Source: Sphingomonas oleivorans (lineage in GTDB: Bacteria; Pseudomonadota; Alphaproteobacteria; Sphingomonadales; Sphingomonadaceae). From it: a stretch of 64,000 bases of DNA. A program made the position numbers and the translations under genes. The DNA is taken from positions 529,165 to 593,164 of the forward strand of contig NZ_NWBU01000010.1 in the NCBI RefSeq assembly GCF_003050615.1. The letters are read 5' to 3'. Under the pieces are notes generated by a model, which saw only the letters and a program-made list of their open reading frames with translations, was not told where the DNA came from and searched no databases. Within the stretch, counting starts at the first letter, position 1, and each line of letters begins with the position of its first letter. This document shows positions 48,950 to 59,500 of the stretch, piece after piece.

Positions 48950-51714
48950 TCGTCCGCCCCGTTCGCCTCGCCGCCGTCGGCGAGGTCCTCGCCTGTATCC
49001 GCGTCGGGGAGGGGAGAGGTCTCGGGGGACAGGATCTCGTCCTCCGAGCGGAGGTCGGCCTCGGCCTCCTCCTCGCTCTCCTCGATGCGCGCGGCGCCGA
49101 CGACATGCTCGTCATCCGCCACGTTGAACAGGCGCACGCCCGCGCTGTTGCGGCCGATGACGCGCGTATCGCCCACCGTCATGCGGATCAGCTTGGCCTG
49201 ATCGGTGACAAGGATGAGCTGTTCGCCGTCATGCGCCGGGAAGCTGCCGACGACGGGGCCGTTGCGCTTGAGATTGTCGATATTGGTGATGCCCTGGCCG
49301 CCGCGGCCGGTGCGACGATATTCATAGGCCGAGCTGCGCTTGCCATAGCCATTGGCGCAGACCGTCATGACGAATTCCTCGGCAGCGACGAATTCGGCCA
49401 TGCGCTCGGGCGGAAGCGTCGGCGTGGCGCCATTTTCCTTCCAGGGCGCGGCGCGGAGATATTCGTCGCGCTCCTCGGTGGTCGTCTGGAAGCCGCGCAG
49501 GATGGAGAGCGAGATCACCTCGTCGCCCTCGCCCAGGCTGATGCCGCGCACGCCGGCGGCGGTGCGGCTCTGGAATTCGCGCACGTCGGTGGCGGCGAAG
49601 CGGATCGCCTTGCCGCCGCGGGTCGCGAGCAGCACATCATCCTCCTCCGTCAACAGCGACACGCCGATCAGGCGATCCTCGCTGCCCTCGTCGAAGCGCA
49701 TCGCGAACTTGCCGTTGCTGGGCACGTTGGTGAAGGCATCCATCGAGTTGCGGCGCACCGAGCCCTTTGCGGTGGCGAACATGATGTGAAGCTTCGACCA
49801 CTCCTTCTCATCCTCGGGCAGCGGCAGCACGGTCGAGATGGTCTCGCCTGGGGCCAGCGGCAGGAGGTTGATCATCGGCCGGCCGCGTGCCTGCGGCGCG
49901 CCTTCGGGCAGGCGCCAGACCTTCAGGCGATAGACCTTGCCATGGGTGGAGAAGAACAGGACCGGCGTGTGCGTCGAGGTCACGAACAGCGCGGTGATCG
50001 CATCCTCTTCCTTGGTGCCCATGCCGGAACGGCCCTTGCCGCCGCGCTTCTGCGCGCGGAAGGCATCGAGCGGGGTGCGCTTGATATAGCCGCCGAGCGT
50101 GACGGTGACGACCATTTCCTCGCGCTCGATCAGATCCTCGTCGTCAATATCGTCGCCGGCGGGCGCGATGGTCGTGCGACGGGGCGTCGCGAATTCGGCG
50201 GCGATCGCATCCAGTTCCTCGACCATCACCTCATAGAGGCGCGTGCGGTTGCCGAGGATGTGCAGAAGCTCGCCGATCGAGGTGGCGAGCTTCTGCAACT
50301 CGTCGCCAATCTCGTCGCGGCCGAGTGCGGTCAGGCGATGGAGGCGCAGGTCGAGGATCGCGCGGACCTGCGCGTCGGACAGGCGATAGGCTTCGCCCTC
50401 CACCTCATGCTCGACCGCTTCGACCAGCGCGATATAGGGCGCGATCTCCGCCACCGGCCATTCGCGCGCGAGGAGATTGGCGCGCGCCTCGGCCGGGCTG
50501 GAGGAGCCGCGGATGATCTTCACCACCTCGTCCAGATTGGTGACGGCGATGACGAGGCCGAGCAGGATGTGCGCCCGCTCGCGCGCTTTCAGCAGCTCGA
50601 ACTTGGAGCGGCGGGTGATGACCTCCTCGCGGAACTTGACGAAGGCCTCGATGATGTCGCGCAGCGACAGCACTTCGGGGCGGCCGCCGCGGATCGCAAG
50701 CATGTTCGCGGGGAAGCTGGACTGCGCCGGGGTGTGGCGCCAGAGCTGGTTCAGCACCACTTCGGGCGTGGCATCGCGCTTGAGGTCGATGACGATGCGG
50801 ACGCCGAGGCGGTTCGATTCGTCGCGAATGTCGGAAACGCCCTCGATCCGCTTGTCCTTGGCCGCCTCGGCGATGCTTTCGACGAGCGCGGACTTGCCGA
50901 CCTGATAGGGGATTTCGGTGAGCACGATCGAGCGGCGGTCGCCCCGGCCTTCCTCAATCTCATGGCGCGAGCGCATGATGATCGAGCCCTTGCCCGTCTG
51001 ATAGGCATTGCGCGCGCCGCCCTTGCCGAGCACCAGCGCGCCCGTCGGGAAATCGGGGCCGGGGATGATCTCATGCAGCTCGTCGACGGTGATGCCGCCA
51101 TTGGCGATATAGGCTTTGCAGGCCGCGATCACCTCGCCCAGATTATGCGGCGGGATATTGGTCGCCATGCCGACCGCGATGCCGCCCGCGCCGTTGACGA
51201 GCAGGTTCGGGAAGCGGGCGGGAAGGACCACCGGCTCCTGCAGCGAACCGTCATAGTTGGGCTGGAAATCGACCGTGTCCTTGTCGATATCCGACAGCAG
51301 CGTCATCGCCACCTTGGCGAGCCGCGCCTCGGTGTAACGCATCGACGCCGGAAGATCGGGGTCCATCGAGCCGAAATTGCCCTGGCCGTCGATCAGCGGC
51401 ACGCGCATCGACCAGTCCTGGGCCAGGCGGGCCAGCGCCATATAGATGGCGGCATCGCCATGCGGGTGATAATTGCCCATCACGTCGCCGACGATCTTGG
51501 CGGACTTGCGATAGGGCCGGCCGGGGACGAAGCCGCCCTCCTGCGACGCATAGAGGATGCGGCGGTGGACCGGCTTCAGCCCGTCGCGCACATCGGGGAG
51601 CGCGCGGCTGACGATAACCGACATGGCATAGTCGAGATAGCTCGACTTCATCTCGTCGATGATCGAGACGGGAGAGATGTCGCTATTTTCGATGGACGGC
51701 GGAGTGCTGGCCAA
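48946..51714 (-). CDS. gyrA: DNA gyrase subunit A
   Basis: Catalytic breakage-reunion subunit of gyrase. 922 residues. Active-site Tyr127 is in RYTEARL; the quinolone-resistance region is [18 protein letters not shown], with Ala88 at the position of E. coli Ser83. The GyrA box [10 protein letters not shown] (about residue 570) separates it from topoisomerase IV ParC, and a beta-pinwheel C-terminal domain follows with an acidic tail. The start is TTG 51714; no in-frame ATG precedes the conserved [21 protein letters not shown]. Stop overlaps the DUF952 start. Confidence 0.98.
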   Translation of the reverse strand: MASTPPSIENSDISPVSIIDEMKSSYLDYAMSVIVSRALPDVRDGLKPVHRRILYASQEGGFVPGRPYRKSAKIVGDVMGNYHPHGDAAIYMALARLAQDWSMRVPLIDGQGNFGSMDPDLPASMRYTEARLAKVAMTLLSDIDKDTVDFQPNYDGSLQEPVVLPARFPNLLVNGAGGIAVGMATNIPPHNLGEVIAACKAYIANGGITVDELHEIIPGPDFPTGALVLGKGGARNAYQTGKGSIIMRSRHEIEEGRGDRRSIVLTEIPYQVGKSALVESIAEAAKDKRIEGVSDIRDESNRLGVRIVIDLKRDATPEVVLNQLWRHTPAQSSFPANMLAIRGGRPEVLSLRDIIEAFVKFREEVITRRSKFELLKARERAHILLGLVIAVTNLDEVVKIIRGSSSPAEARANLLAREWPVAEIAPYIALVEAVEHEVEGEAYRLSDAQVRAILDLRLHRLTALGRDEIGDELQKLATSIGELLHILGNRTRLYEVMVEELDAIAAEFATPRRTTIAPAGDDIDDEDLIEREEMVVTVTLGGYIKRTPLDAFRAQKRGGKGRSGMGTKEEDAITALFVTSTHTPVLFFSTHGKVYRLKVWRLPEGAPQARGRPMINLLPLAPGETISTVLPLPEDEKEWSKLHIMFATAKGSVRRNSMDAFTNVPSNGKFAMRFDEGSEDRLIGVSLLTEEDDVLLATRGGKAIRFAATDVREFQSRTAAGVRGISLGEGDEVISLSILRGFQTTTEERDEYLRAAPWKENGATPTLPPERMAEFVAAEEFVMTVCANGYGKRSSAYEYRRTGRGGQGITNIDNLKRNGPVVGSFPAHDGEQLILVTDQAKLIRMTVGDTRVIGRNSAGVRLFNVADDEHVVGAARIEESEEEAEADLRSEDEILSPETSPLPDADTGEDLADGGEANGADE

Positions 51715-51834
51715 GATCGGTTCCGTTGCGTGATGAATAGTGCAATGCCGCGGGTTCGCGGGCTCGGGATCGTCCTAGCCGAACGATCCGCCGAGCGCCA
51801 CCCCGCACGCGCGCGGGCGCACGCGCGCGAGACT

Positions 51835-52596
51835 TCAGGCGCCGCGCACGAAGCGCCAGACGGCCTCGTCCGAGCCTTCGGCGCTGAAGCGATAGCCGTC
51901 GCTGTCGAAACCCTTGAGCGCTTCGGCACGGGCTATGCGATGCTCGCAGATCCAGCGCGCCATCATGCCGCGCGCGCGCTTGGCGGCGAAGCTGCTGAAG
52001 CGGAGCCCCTTGGGGCCATTCTCGCGGAAATCGATCGCGATGATCCGCGCGCCCTTGGGCGGCGCGATCGCGACGGCATGCCAATATTCCTTGCTGGCGA
52101 GATTGACGATCAGGTCAGAGCCGCTTTCGTCGAGATCGGCGGCGAGCAGTTTGCCCAGCCGGTCGCCCCACCAGGTATAAAGATCCTTCTTGCGCCCCGG
52201 CGCCCAGCGCGTGCCCATTTCCAGCCGATAGGGGCGGATCGCGTCGAGCGGGCGGAGCAGGCCGTAAAGGCCGGAGAGAATGCGCAGATGATCCTGCGCA
52301 TAGGCGACGCCCGGCTCCTCCAGGCTCTTCACGTCGAAGCCGGTATAGACGTCGCCGGCAAAGGCATAGAGGGCGGGCCGCTCGGGCGCGTCCGCGAAAT
52401 TACGGAAGCGATCTGCGTTGAGCGTGGCGAGCTTGTCCGAAATGCCCATCAGATCCGAAAGCTTCGCCGCGGACATCTTGGCCGCGGCGGCGGCGATCCT
52501 TTCCGCATCCTCGGCGAGGCGGGGCCTGGTTATTTCGAGCGGGGGAAGCGGGCTTTCATAGTCGAGCGACTTTGCGGGGCTGATCACGGCTATCAT
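51835..52596 (-). CDS. yaaA: Peroxide stress protein YaaA
   Basis: DUF328/UPF0246 protein that lowers free iron under hydrogen peroxide stress, cytoplasmic. 253 residues from ATG 52596 (MIAVISPAKSLDYESPLP). The family signature ISPAKSLDYE is intact, as are LYGLLRPLDAIRPYRLEMGT, LASKEYWHAV and FRENGPKGLRFSSF. It has been proposed to bind DNA by a helix-hairpin-like motif. Upstream of gyrA on the same strand with a 120-bp gap; probably a separate unit. Confidence 0.95.
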   Translation of the reverse strand: MIAVISPAKSLDYESPLPPLEITRPRLAEDAERIAAAAAKMSAAKLSDLMGISDKLATLNADRFRNFADAPERPALYAFAGDVYTGFDVKSLEEPGVAYAQDHLRILSGLYGLLRPLDAIRPYRLEMGTRWAPGRKKDLYTWWGDRLGKLLAADLDESGSDLIVNLASKEYWHAVAIAPPKGARIIAIDFRENGPKGLRFSSFAAKRARGMMARWICEHRIARAEALKGFDSDGYRFSAEGSDEAVWRFVRGA

Positions 52597-52794
52597 GGGC
52601 GCACCGCCTATCATCCCGGCGCGGCCACGCAAGCGCGAGTTGAGCCGGGCGCGTAACGTAAGCGGTTAAACGCGGGTTCAGCGCGGTTGATCGAAGCAGC
52701 GTGGAGGGGCGATGTCTTGCGGCAGCCCCGAGCGATCTTTAGTCAGTCCGCTGTCCGTGGCCGTCCGGCCCGCCCATGAGGAGGCTTGAACAGA

Positions 52795-54054
52795 ATGAAA
52801 CGCGTTTCGACGATGGCGCTGGGCCTGATGCTCGCACTCGGCACGACGACCCTGGCCGTCCAGCCGGTGGCCGCGCAGAAGGAAAAGAAGCAGAAGGAAA
52901 AGCCCGCCAGCTATTCGCCCGCCGTCCGCGCCGCGCTCGCCCCCGCGCAGGAGGCGCTGAAGGCCAATGACCTGGCGACCGCTGCGGCCAGGATCGCCGA
53001 GGCCAACGCCGCCGTCCAGACCGACGATGATCGCTATGCCACCGGCAACCTCACCTATGAGCTGGGCCGGCTGACCAAGGATAATGCCAAGCTCGCCGAG
53101 GGCATCGACCTGATGCTGGCCAGCAACAAGGTCGCCCCCGAGCAGCTTGCGAGCTTCTACACCAGCCGCGGCAAGCTCGCTTATCAGATGAAGGACATGC
53201 CGAAGGCTGAGACGTCGCTGGAGCAGGCGCTCCAGGCGGGCAGCACCGATCCGGACATCCTGCCCGTGCTCGTCGAGGCGAAGAACGCCAATGGCAAGCT
53301 CGGCGAGGCGCTGGCGCTGCTCGAAAAGGGTATTAAGGAGCGCACCGCCGCGGGCCAGCCGGTGCCGGTCGAATGGTATGGCCGCGGCATCAACCTGGCG
53401 CTCGCCGCCAAGCCGGCCACGCCGGAACTGGGCGAGGCGGCGCAGCGCCTCACTCAGCTCTGGGTCGCCGCTTATCCGACGAAGAATAATTGGCGCGATA
53501 CGCTGATGATCTATCGCGACCTCAATCACATTCCCGCGGACATCGAGCTCGACATGTATCGCCTGCTGCGCACCATCGGCGGGCTGAAGGGCGAGCGCGA
53601 CTATATGGACTATATCTCGGCCACCTATCTGCGCTTCCCGGCCGAAGCCAGCGCGGTGCTGACCGAAGGCGTCGCGGCGGGCATGATCAATCCCGCCGGG
53701 AACCGCAACCTCCAGGAAATCGCCGATCTGACCAAGGGCAAGGTGGCAGCGGACAAGGCCGCGCTCAACGCCGGCATTGCCTCCGCCAAGTCCGCCGCGA
53801 ACGGCCGTTCGGCGCTGTCCACCGCGGATGCCTTCCTGGGCTATAATGAGTGGCAGCAGGCGATCGACCTGTACAAGGTGGCGCTCGCCAAGGGCGGCGT
53901 CGATACCAATGTGGTGAACACCCGCCTCGGCATGGCGCTTGTCCGGGCGGGCCAGAAGGATGCCGCCAAGCAGGCCTTCGCGCAGATCACCGGCCCGCGC
54001 GCCGCGCTCGCCAAATATTGGACCATCTATATCGACAAGCCCGTCGCCGGCTGA
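52795..54054 (+). CDS. Secreted TPR-repeat protein of unknown function
   Basis: 419 residues from ATG 52795, 10 bases after GGAGG. A signal peptide (STMALGLMLALGTTTLAVQ, ending near VAAQK) is followed by helical TPR-type repeats: KANDLATAAARIAEANAAV, NAKLAEGIDLMLASNKV, MKDMPKAETSLEQALQAGS and later YNEWQQAIDLYKVALAKGG. TPR proteins act as scaffolds; in sphingomonads similar exported proteins are common but uncharacterised. A strong terminator follows the stop. Confidence 0.85.
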   Translation: MKRVSTMALGLMLALGTTTLAVQPVAAQKEKKQKEKPASYSPAVRAALAPAQEALKANDLATAAARIAEANAAVQTDDDRYATGNLTYELGRLTKDNAKLAEGIDLMLASNKVAPEQLASFYTSRGKLAYQMKDMPKAETSLEQALQAGSTDPDILPVLVEAKNANGKLGEALALLEKGIKERTAAGQPVPVEWYGRGINLALAAKPATPELGEAAQRLTQLWVAAYPTKNNWRDTLMIYRDLNHIPADIELDMYRLLRTIGGLKGERDYMDYISATYLRFPAEASAVLTEGVAAGMINPAGNRNLQEIADLTKGKVAADKAALNAGIASAKSAANGRSALSTADAFLGYNEWQQAIDLYKVALAKGGVDTNVVNTRLGMALVRAGQKDAAKQAFAQITGPRAALAKYWTIYIDKPVAG

Positions 54055-54071
54055 TCGGGACGAAAGAAGGG

Positions 54072-54110
54072 AAGGGGAGGTGGAACCGGGTTCCGCCTCC
54101 CCTTTTCTTT
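54072..54110 (+). terminator. Rho-independent terminator of TPR gene
   Basis: A 15-bp stem (54072-54086 and 54090-54104, one G-T pair, loop CGG) with a following TTTTCTTT. It lies 18 bp past the TPR gene stop. The convergent Lrp gene ends just beyond, so it may serve both. Confidence 0.85.
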
Positions 54111-54117
54111 GGGCCGC

Positions 54118-54603
54118 TCAGGCCGGATCGACCGGGATTCCCGAGCTGTCCTTCGATGTGCGGATCGTGAGCGAGGTCTTTACGCTGGCGACATTGGGCG
54201 CGGGCGTGAGCTGCGAGGTCAGGAAGGCCTGGAAGGCCTGGAGGTCATGCGCGACGATCTTCAGGATGAAGTCGATCTCGCCATTGAGCATATGGCATTC
54301 GCGGACCTCCGGCAGCGTCGCGACATGATTTTCGAACGCGCGCAGATCATCCTCCGCCTGGCTTTTCAGGCTGACCAGCGCGAAGACCATGATGCCATAG
54401 CCGAGCGCCGAGGCATTGAGCTTCGCATGATAGCTTTCGATGACGCCGGATTCCTCCAGCGCGCGCACGCGCCGCAGGCAGGGTGGCGCGGTGAGCCCGG
54501 CGCGGCGGGCAAGCTCCACATTGGTCATGCGGCCATCCTCCTGCAGGGCGGACAGGATCGTCCGATCGATCGTATCGAGCTGGGCTGGCCCCGGCACTGG
54601 CAT
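54118..54603 (-). CDS. Lrp/AsnC-family transcriptional regulator
   Basis: 161 residues. N-terminal winged helix-turn-helix: LDTIDRTILSALQEDGRMTN then VELARRAGLTAPPCLRRVRAL. C-terminal RAM (ligand-binding) domain: YGIMVFALVSLKSQAEDDL, CHMLNGEIDFILKIVAHD, and VKTSLTIRTSKDSSGIP. Such proteins form dimers and octamers that sense amino acids. Start ATG 54603 with AAAGGAT close by. Divergent from the degenerate histidine-kinase-like gene; it may regulate it. Effector amino acid not predictable. Confidence 0.95.
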   Translation of the reverse strand: MPVPGPAQLDTIDRTILSALQEDGRMTNVELARRAGLTAPPCLRRVRALEESGVIESYHAKLNASALGYGIMVFALVSLKSQAEDDLRAFENHVATLPEVRECHMLNGEIDFILKIVAHDLQAFQAFLTSQLTPAPNVASVKTSLTIRTSKDSSGIPVDPA

Positions 54604-54772
54604 ATCCTTTCAATTCATTTCCAGCCATCATAATTATCTGTCTCTGCGGTGCAACGGACATGCTCGCCCAGGAAATGAAAAAGCCGCTTTCCGCCCGCGC
54701 CAAACTGGCCTAGTCTGGCTTTTGGGGGCGCATCCAGGCGGATGCCGAATTGCAAGCTCCGGGAGGGCGGCC

Positions 54773-56338
54773 TTGCGTTTCGACGATATGCTGGCGACGG
54801 TGATCGCCCAGCCGCTGGATGAACCGGCTGGCCGTCTGCGCGCATGGCGTCAGCTCGTCGATCTTCTCGCCCAGGGCAAGGCCGGTGCCGCCGACGATCG
54901 GCTGGCCGACCGGGCCTATGCGCTCGCCCGGCGCCTCAGGGCCGAAATTCCGGTGTCGATCCGCGCAGAGGCGGCCGCCTCCATCCTCGGCCGGCGCATC
55001 CCGGCGGCGCTGGTGGCCTTCTTCGCGGAGGAAGTGCCCGTGATTGCCGGGCCGGTGATCGCGGCGGTCGGCCTCGACACCGAGGAATGGCTCGCAATCC
55101 TGCCGATGCTGTCATCCGATGCCAAAGCCTGCCTCGCCGGGCGAGAGGATCTTCCGGCGGAGGTGGTGGTGGCGCTTGGCCATGCCGAGCCGGACGCCAC
55201 GGCCGAGGGCGGGCACAGCATCAGCGACCTGCTGTCGCGCATCGATGCCTTCCGCGCGCGGCCGGCCGCGCCCGCCGACGCGCCCGAGGAGATCGCGCCG
55301 CAGGAGCCGATCGAGCGCTTTTCCTTCCTCACCGATGCGGACGGCCTGCTCGTCTCGATCGAGGGCGCGCCAGCGGACGGGATCGTCGGGGAGACGATCG
55401 CGGTCGTCGCGTCCGATCCCGATCATGGTGTGGACGGCCATGCCGCCGGTGCCTGGCGGCGGCGTGCTTCCTTTGCCGATGCGCGCCTGTCCTTGGCGGG
55501 CGAGGGGCCGGCATCGGGCGAATGGCGTATCTCGGCCGATCCGCTGTTCGACGCGGAGGATGGCCGCTTCCTGGGTTATCGTGGAGATGCCCGCCGCCCG
55601 CGCGCCGACGAGACGCCGCTCCGTAGCGAAGCCGTAACGGGGGCGACCGGGGCAGACCGTTTCGAGCGGATCGTGGACGATCTGCGTGGGCCGCTCGACG
55701 CCATTGCGGGCTTTTCGGAAATTGCCGGTCCCGAACGGGCCGAGACGCCCGGATATCGCAGCGCGGCGACCGAGGTGATCGAGCATAGTCTGCGCCTGCT
55801 CGCGGCAGTGGATGAATTCGATGCCGCCGCCGCCGCCGCGGGTGCTGCAGAGCGCAACCGCGCCGATGCCTCCACGCTGCTGACCAGGTTGCACGAATCC
55901 TATCTGCCGCTTGCCGAGCAGCGCGGCGTTTCCTTTTCATTCCGGATCGCGGCGGGCCTGCCGCCGATCATCGCCGATCCCGTCGCGGTGGAGCGGATGT
56001 TCGCCCGCCTGCTGGCGGCGACGGTCGCGATCGCGAGGCGGGGCGAGCGCATCGTCGTGCGCGTCGGCCGCGATCGGCGCGACGGCGGATTGCTCGCCTT
56101 CTCCCTGTCGCGCCCGGGGGCGCTGGTGGGGCAGGACGAGCGCGCGCTGCTGGGGCCGGGCACCGGATCGGAGGGCGATTTTCCGGATGCGCCGTTCTTG
56201 GCACTGGGCTTCGCGCTGCGGCTCGTGCGCAATCTCGCGACCGAGGCGGACGGACGGCTCGATATCGACCCTGATCGCTTCATCCTCTGCCTGCCGCTGC
56301 GCGAGCGTGTGAAGCAGGCAGATGAGGGGCAAGGCTGA
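54773..56338 (+). CDS. Degenerate histidine-kinase-like protein
   Basis: About 521 residues from TTG 54773, six bases after GGGAGGG (ATG 54788 is an alternative). An N-terminal helical, HEAT-like part (residues 1-160) is followed by a PAS-like stretch (about 180-275: FSFLTDADGLLVSI, WRISADPLFDAEDGRFLGYRG). The dimerisation helix resembles a histidine-kinase H-box (VDDLRGPLDAIAGFSE, 301-316) but residue 302, where phosphorylatable His is expected (SHELRTPLNAI), is Asp. The ATPase region lacks a clear N-box (LLAATVAIA) and Gly-rich loops. It is probably a pseudokinase or sensor, not a working kinase. Divergent from the Lrp regulator. Confidence 0.8.
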   Translation: MRFDDMLATVIAQPLDEPAGRLRAWRQLVDLLAQGKAGAADDRLADRAYALARRLRAEIPVSIRAEAAASILGRRIPAALVAFFAEEVPVIAGPVIAAVGLDTEEWLAILPMLSSDAKACLAGREDLPAEVVVALGHAEPDATAEGGHSISDLLSRIDAFRARPAAPADAPEEIAPQEPIERFSFLTDADGLLVSIEGAPADGIVGETIAVVASDPDHGVDGHAAGAWRRRASFADARLSLAGEGPASGEWRISADPLFDAEDGRFLGYRGDARRPRADETPLRSEAVTGATGADRFERIVDDLRGPLDAIAGFSEIAGPERAETPGYRSAATEVIEHSLRLLAAVDEFDAAAAAAGAAERNRADASTLLTRLHESYLPLAEQRGVSFSFRIAAGLPPIIADPVAVERMFARLLAATVAIARRGERIVVRVGRDRRDGGLLAFSLSRPGALVGQDERALLGPGTGSEGDFPDAPFLALGFALRLVRNLATEADGRLDIDPDRFILCLPLRERVKQADEGQG

Positions 56339-56390
56339 GAGCGCTTGCCAGCGGCCGGTCGGCTCCGCTATCGCGGGGCCGCGCTGTGCG

Positions 56391-56466
56391 GGGCCTGTAG
56401 CTCAATGGTTAGAGCTGGCCGCTCATAACGGCTAGGTTGCGGGTTCGAGTCCTGCCGGGCCCACCA
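56391..56466 (+). tRNA. tRNA with CAT anticodon (Met or Ile2)
   Basis: 76 nt with encoded CCA (56464-56466). Acceptor stem GGGCCTG/CGGGCCC has one G-T pair, discriminator A. D-arm AGCTCAATGGTTAGAGC; anticodon loop CTCATAA; T-arm GGTTCGAGTCC. An elongator-type tRNA; resemblance to the E. coli Ile2 sequence (TTAGAGC, CTCATAA) favours isoleucine, where C34 would be modified to lysidine, but Met cannot be excluded. Confidence 0.93.
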
Positions 56467-56539
56467 GCGCTTCCTCCCGCTCCGAACGGATTGCGGAGAC
56501 GGCCTTTTCCGAATCGGGCGTCGTCCCCATAAGGTGAGG

Positions 56540-59500
56540 ATGGCCCAAGCCCCGTTCGTTCCGCTTCGCATCTTTTCCGCCTTCACCATGCTCGAAGGCG
56601 CGATCGACCCCAAGGCGATCTCGAAACAGGCGCGCAAGCTGGGCTTTCCGGCGGCCGCGATTACGGACCGCAACGGTCTTTACGGCGCCATGGCCTTTTC
56701 GGACGCGGCGAAGAAGGACGGCGTGCAGCCGATCATCGGCACGATGCTGGGCGTGGCGCGGCCGGATATGCCTGAGGGCAAGCCGCCGATCATCGACTGG
56801 TTGGCGCTCTATGCGCAGGATGAGGCGGGCTATGACAATCTCTGCGCGCTCGTTTCGGCCGCGCATCTCGATCGGCCCGGGCATGAGGATGCGCATGTCC
56901 CGCTCGATGCGCTGCAAGGCCGCACCTCCGGCCTGATCGCGCTGTCGGCGGGCGGTGAGGGCGCGCTTGCCCGGCTGCTTGCGGACGAGCAGAAGGATGC
57001 AGCGGCGCGTTATGCCGACCGGCTGGAGGCGCTGTTTCCTGGCCGGCTCTATATCGAGATCGCGCGGCGCGGGAATGAAGCGGAGGAACGGGCGGAAGAA
57101 GCGCTGATCGACCTCGCCTATGCGCGCGACCTGCCGCTCGTCGCGACCAATCCGGCCTGCTTCGCCGAGGCGGGCTTCCATGCGGCGCATGATACGATGC
57201 TGTGCATCGCCAGCTCCTCCTATGTCGATTCGACCGATCGGGTGCGATCCTCGCCCGATGCTTGGATGAAGCCGGCGGGCGAGATGGAACGGCTGTTCGC
57301 CGACCTGCCCGAGGCGATCGCCAACACCGCCGTAGTGGCGCAGCGTTGCGCGGTGGCGGCGCCCTATCGCAAGCCGATCCTGCCCAGCCTTGCTGGCGAC
57401 CGCGAGGGCGAGGCCGAGGCGCTCAGGCGCGATGCGCGCGCGGGGCTGGAGGCGCGGCTCGCCAAGATGACGGGCCCCGTGGACCGGCAGGCCTATTTCG
57501 ACCGGCTCGAATTCGAGATCGACATCATCATCCGCATGGGCTTTCCAGGCTATTTCCTGATCGTCGCGGACTTCATCAAATGGGCGAAGGACCATGACAT
57601 TCCGGTGGGCCCGGGGCGCGGATCCGGCGCAGGATCGGTGGTCGCCTGGGCGCTCACCATCACCGATCTCGATCCGCTGCGGCTGGGCCTGCTGTTCGAA
57701 CGCTTCCTGAACCCGGAACGCGTGTCGATGCCCGATTTCGACATCGACTTCTGCGAAACGCGGCGCGGCGAGGTGATCAGCTACGTCCAGCAGAAATATG
57801 GGCGTGACCATGTGGCGCAGATCATCACCTTCGGGCGACTGAAGGCACGCGCGGTGCTGAAGGATACGGGCCGCGTGCTGCAGATGAGCTATGGCCAGGT
57901 GGACCGGCTCGCCAAGCTGGTGCCCAACCATCCGACCGATCCCTGGACACTCGACCGCGCGCTGAACGGCGTGTCCGAGCTCGCCAATGAATATGAAGGC
58001 GACAAGGACGTAAAGCGGCTGTTCGATCTCGCCATGAAGCTGGAGGGCCTGCCGCGCCACAGCTCCACCCATGCCGCGGGCGTGGTGATCGGCGACCGGC
58101 CGCTCGACCAGCTCGTGCCGCTCTATCGCGATCCGCGGTCCGAATTCCCCGTCACCCAGTTCGACATGAAGTTCGTCGAGGGCGCAGGGCTGGTGAAGTT
58201 CGACTTCCTTGGCCTGAAGACGCTGTCCGTGCTCCAGAAGGCGGTGCAGATGCTCGCGCTGAGGGGCATCGAGGTGGATCTGAGCCAGCTCCCCTGGGAC
58301 GATGCGGAAGTCTATGCGCTATTGAAGCGTGGCGACACTGTGGGCGTGTTCCAGCTCGAATCCGAAGGCATGCGGCGCACGCTCGCCGCCGTCCGGCCGA
58401 CGACCTTCGAGGATATCATCGCGCTCGTCTCGCTCTACCGGCCGGGACCGATGGACAATATCCCGATGTTCGGCGCGCGAAAGAATGGCCGGGAGGAAAT
58501 CGAATATCCTCATCCGCTGCTCGAGCCGATCCTGAAGGAAACCTACGGTATCTTCGTCTATCAGGAACAGGTGATGCAGGCGGCGCAGGTGCTGGCCGGC
58601 TATTCGCTGGGCGAAGCCGACCTTCTCCGCCGCGCCATGGGCAAGAAGATCCAGGCGGAGATGGATGCGCAGCGCCAGCGCTTCGTCGAAGGCTGCGCGA
58701 CCCATGCGATTACCCCCGCAAAGGCCAATGAGCTGTTCGACTTGATCGACAAGTTCGCCGGCTATGGCTTCAACAAGAGCCATGCGGCGGCCTATGCGCT
58801 CGTCGCCTATCAGACGGCCTGGATGAAGGCGCATCACAAGGCCGAATTCTTCGCCGCCTCCATGTGCTACGACATGGCGCAGACCGACAAGCTGGCGGTG
58901 TTCGTGGACGATATGCGGCGGATGGGCGTGGCCTGCCTGCCGCCTTGCGTGAATGCGTCTTCCGCCGAGTTCAGCGTCGAGAATGGCAGCGTGCGCTATG
59001 CGCTGGGTGCGCTCAAGGGCGTGGGCGAGGCGGCGATGGAGCAGCTCTGCGCCGAGCGTGAGGCCAAGGGGCCCTTCGCCGACCTCGACGATTTCGCTGA
59101 CCGGGTGAACCCCAAGCTGCTCAACCGCCGCCAGCTCGAAAGCATCGCGGCCGCGGGGGGATTTGACGCGATCGCGCCCGACCGGGCGGGCGTGTTCGGT
59201 GCGGCCGAGACGATCCTCGCCCATGCGGTGGTGGCGAATGAGGAACGCAATGGCGCGCAGCATGCGCTATTCGGCGGCCCCGCCGCGACGCCCCAGCCGA
59301 TCCGCCTGCCCCAGACGGCGCATTGGTCGCTGGCCGAACGGATGGCGGCGGAGAAGGAGGCGTTCGGCTTCTATTTCTCGGCGCATCCGACCGACCGTTA
59401 CCGCCATCTGGGCGAAGCCAATGGCGCGCGCAGCTTCGCCGAGTTGCAGGCCATGCCGGCGCCGGCCGAACAGCCGCGTTCGGCGGATGGCAAGCGGCCG

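Noticed and set aside
48868-52656. 1262-codon open frame antisense to gyrA and yaaA
   Set aside because: Antisense shadow of well-supported genes; composition is typical of reversed GC-rich coding sequence.
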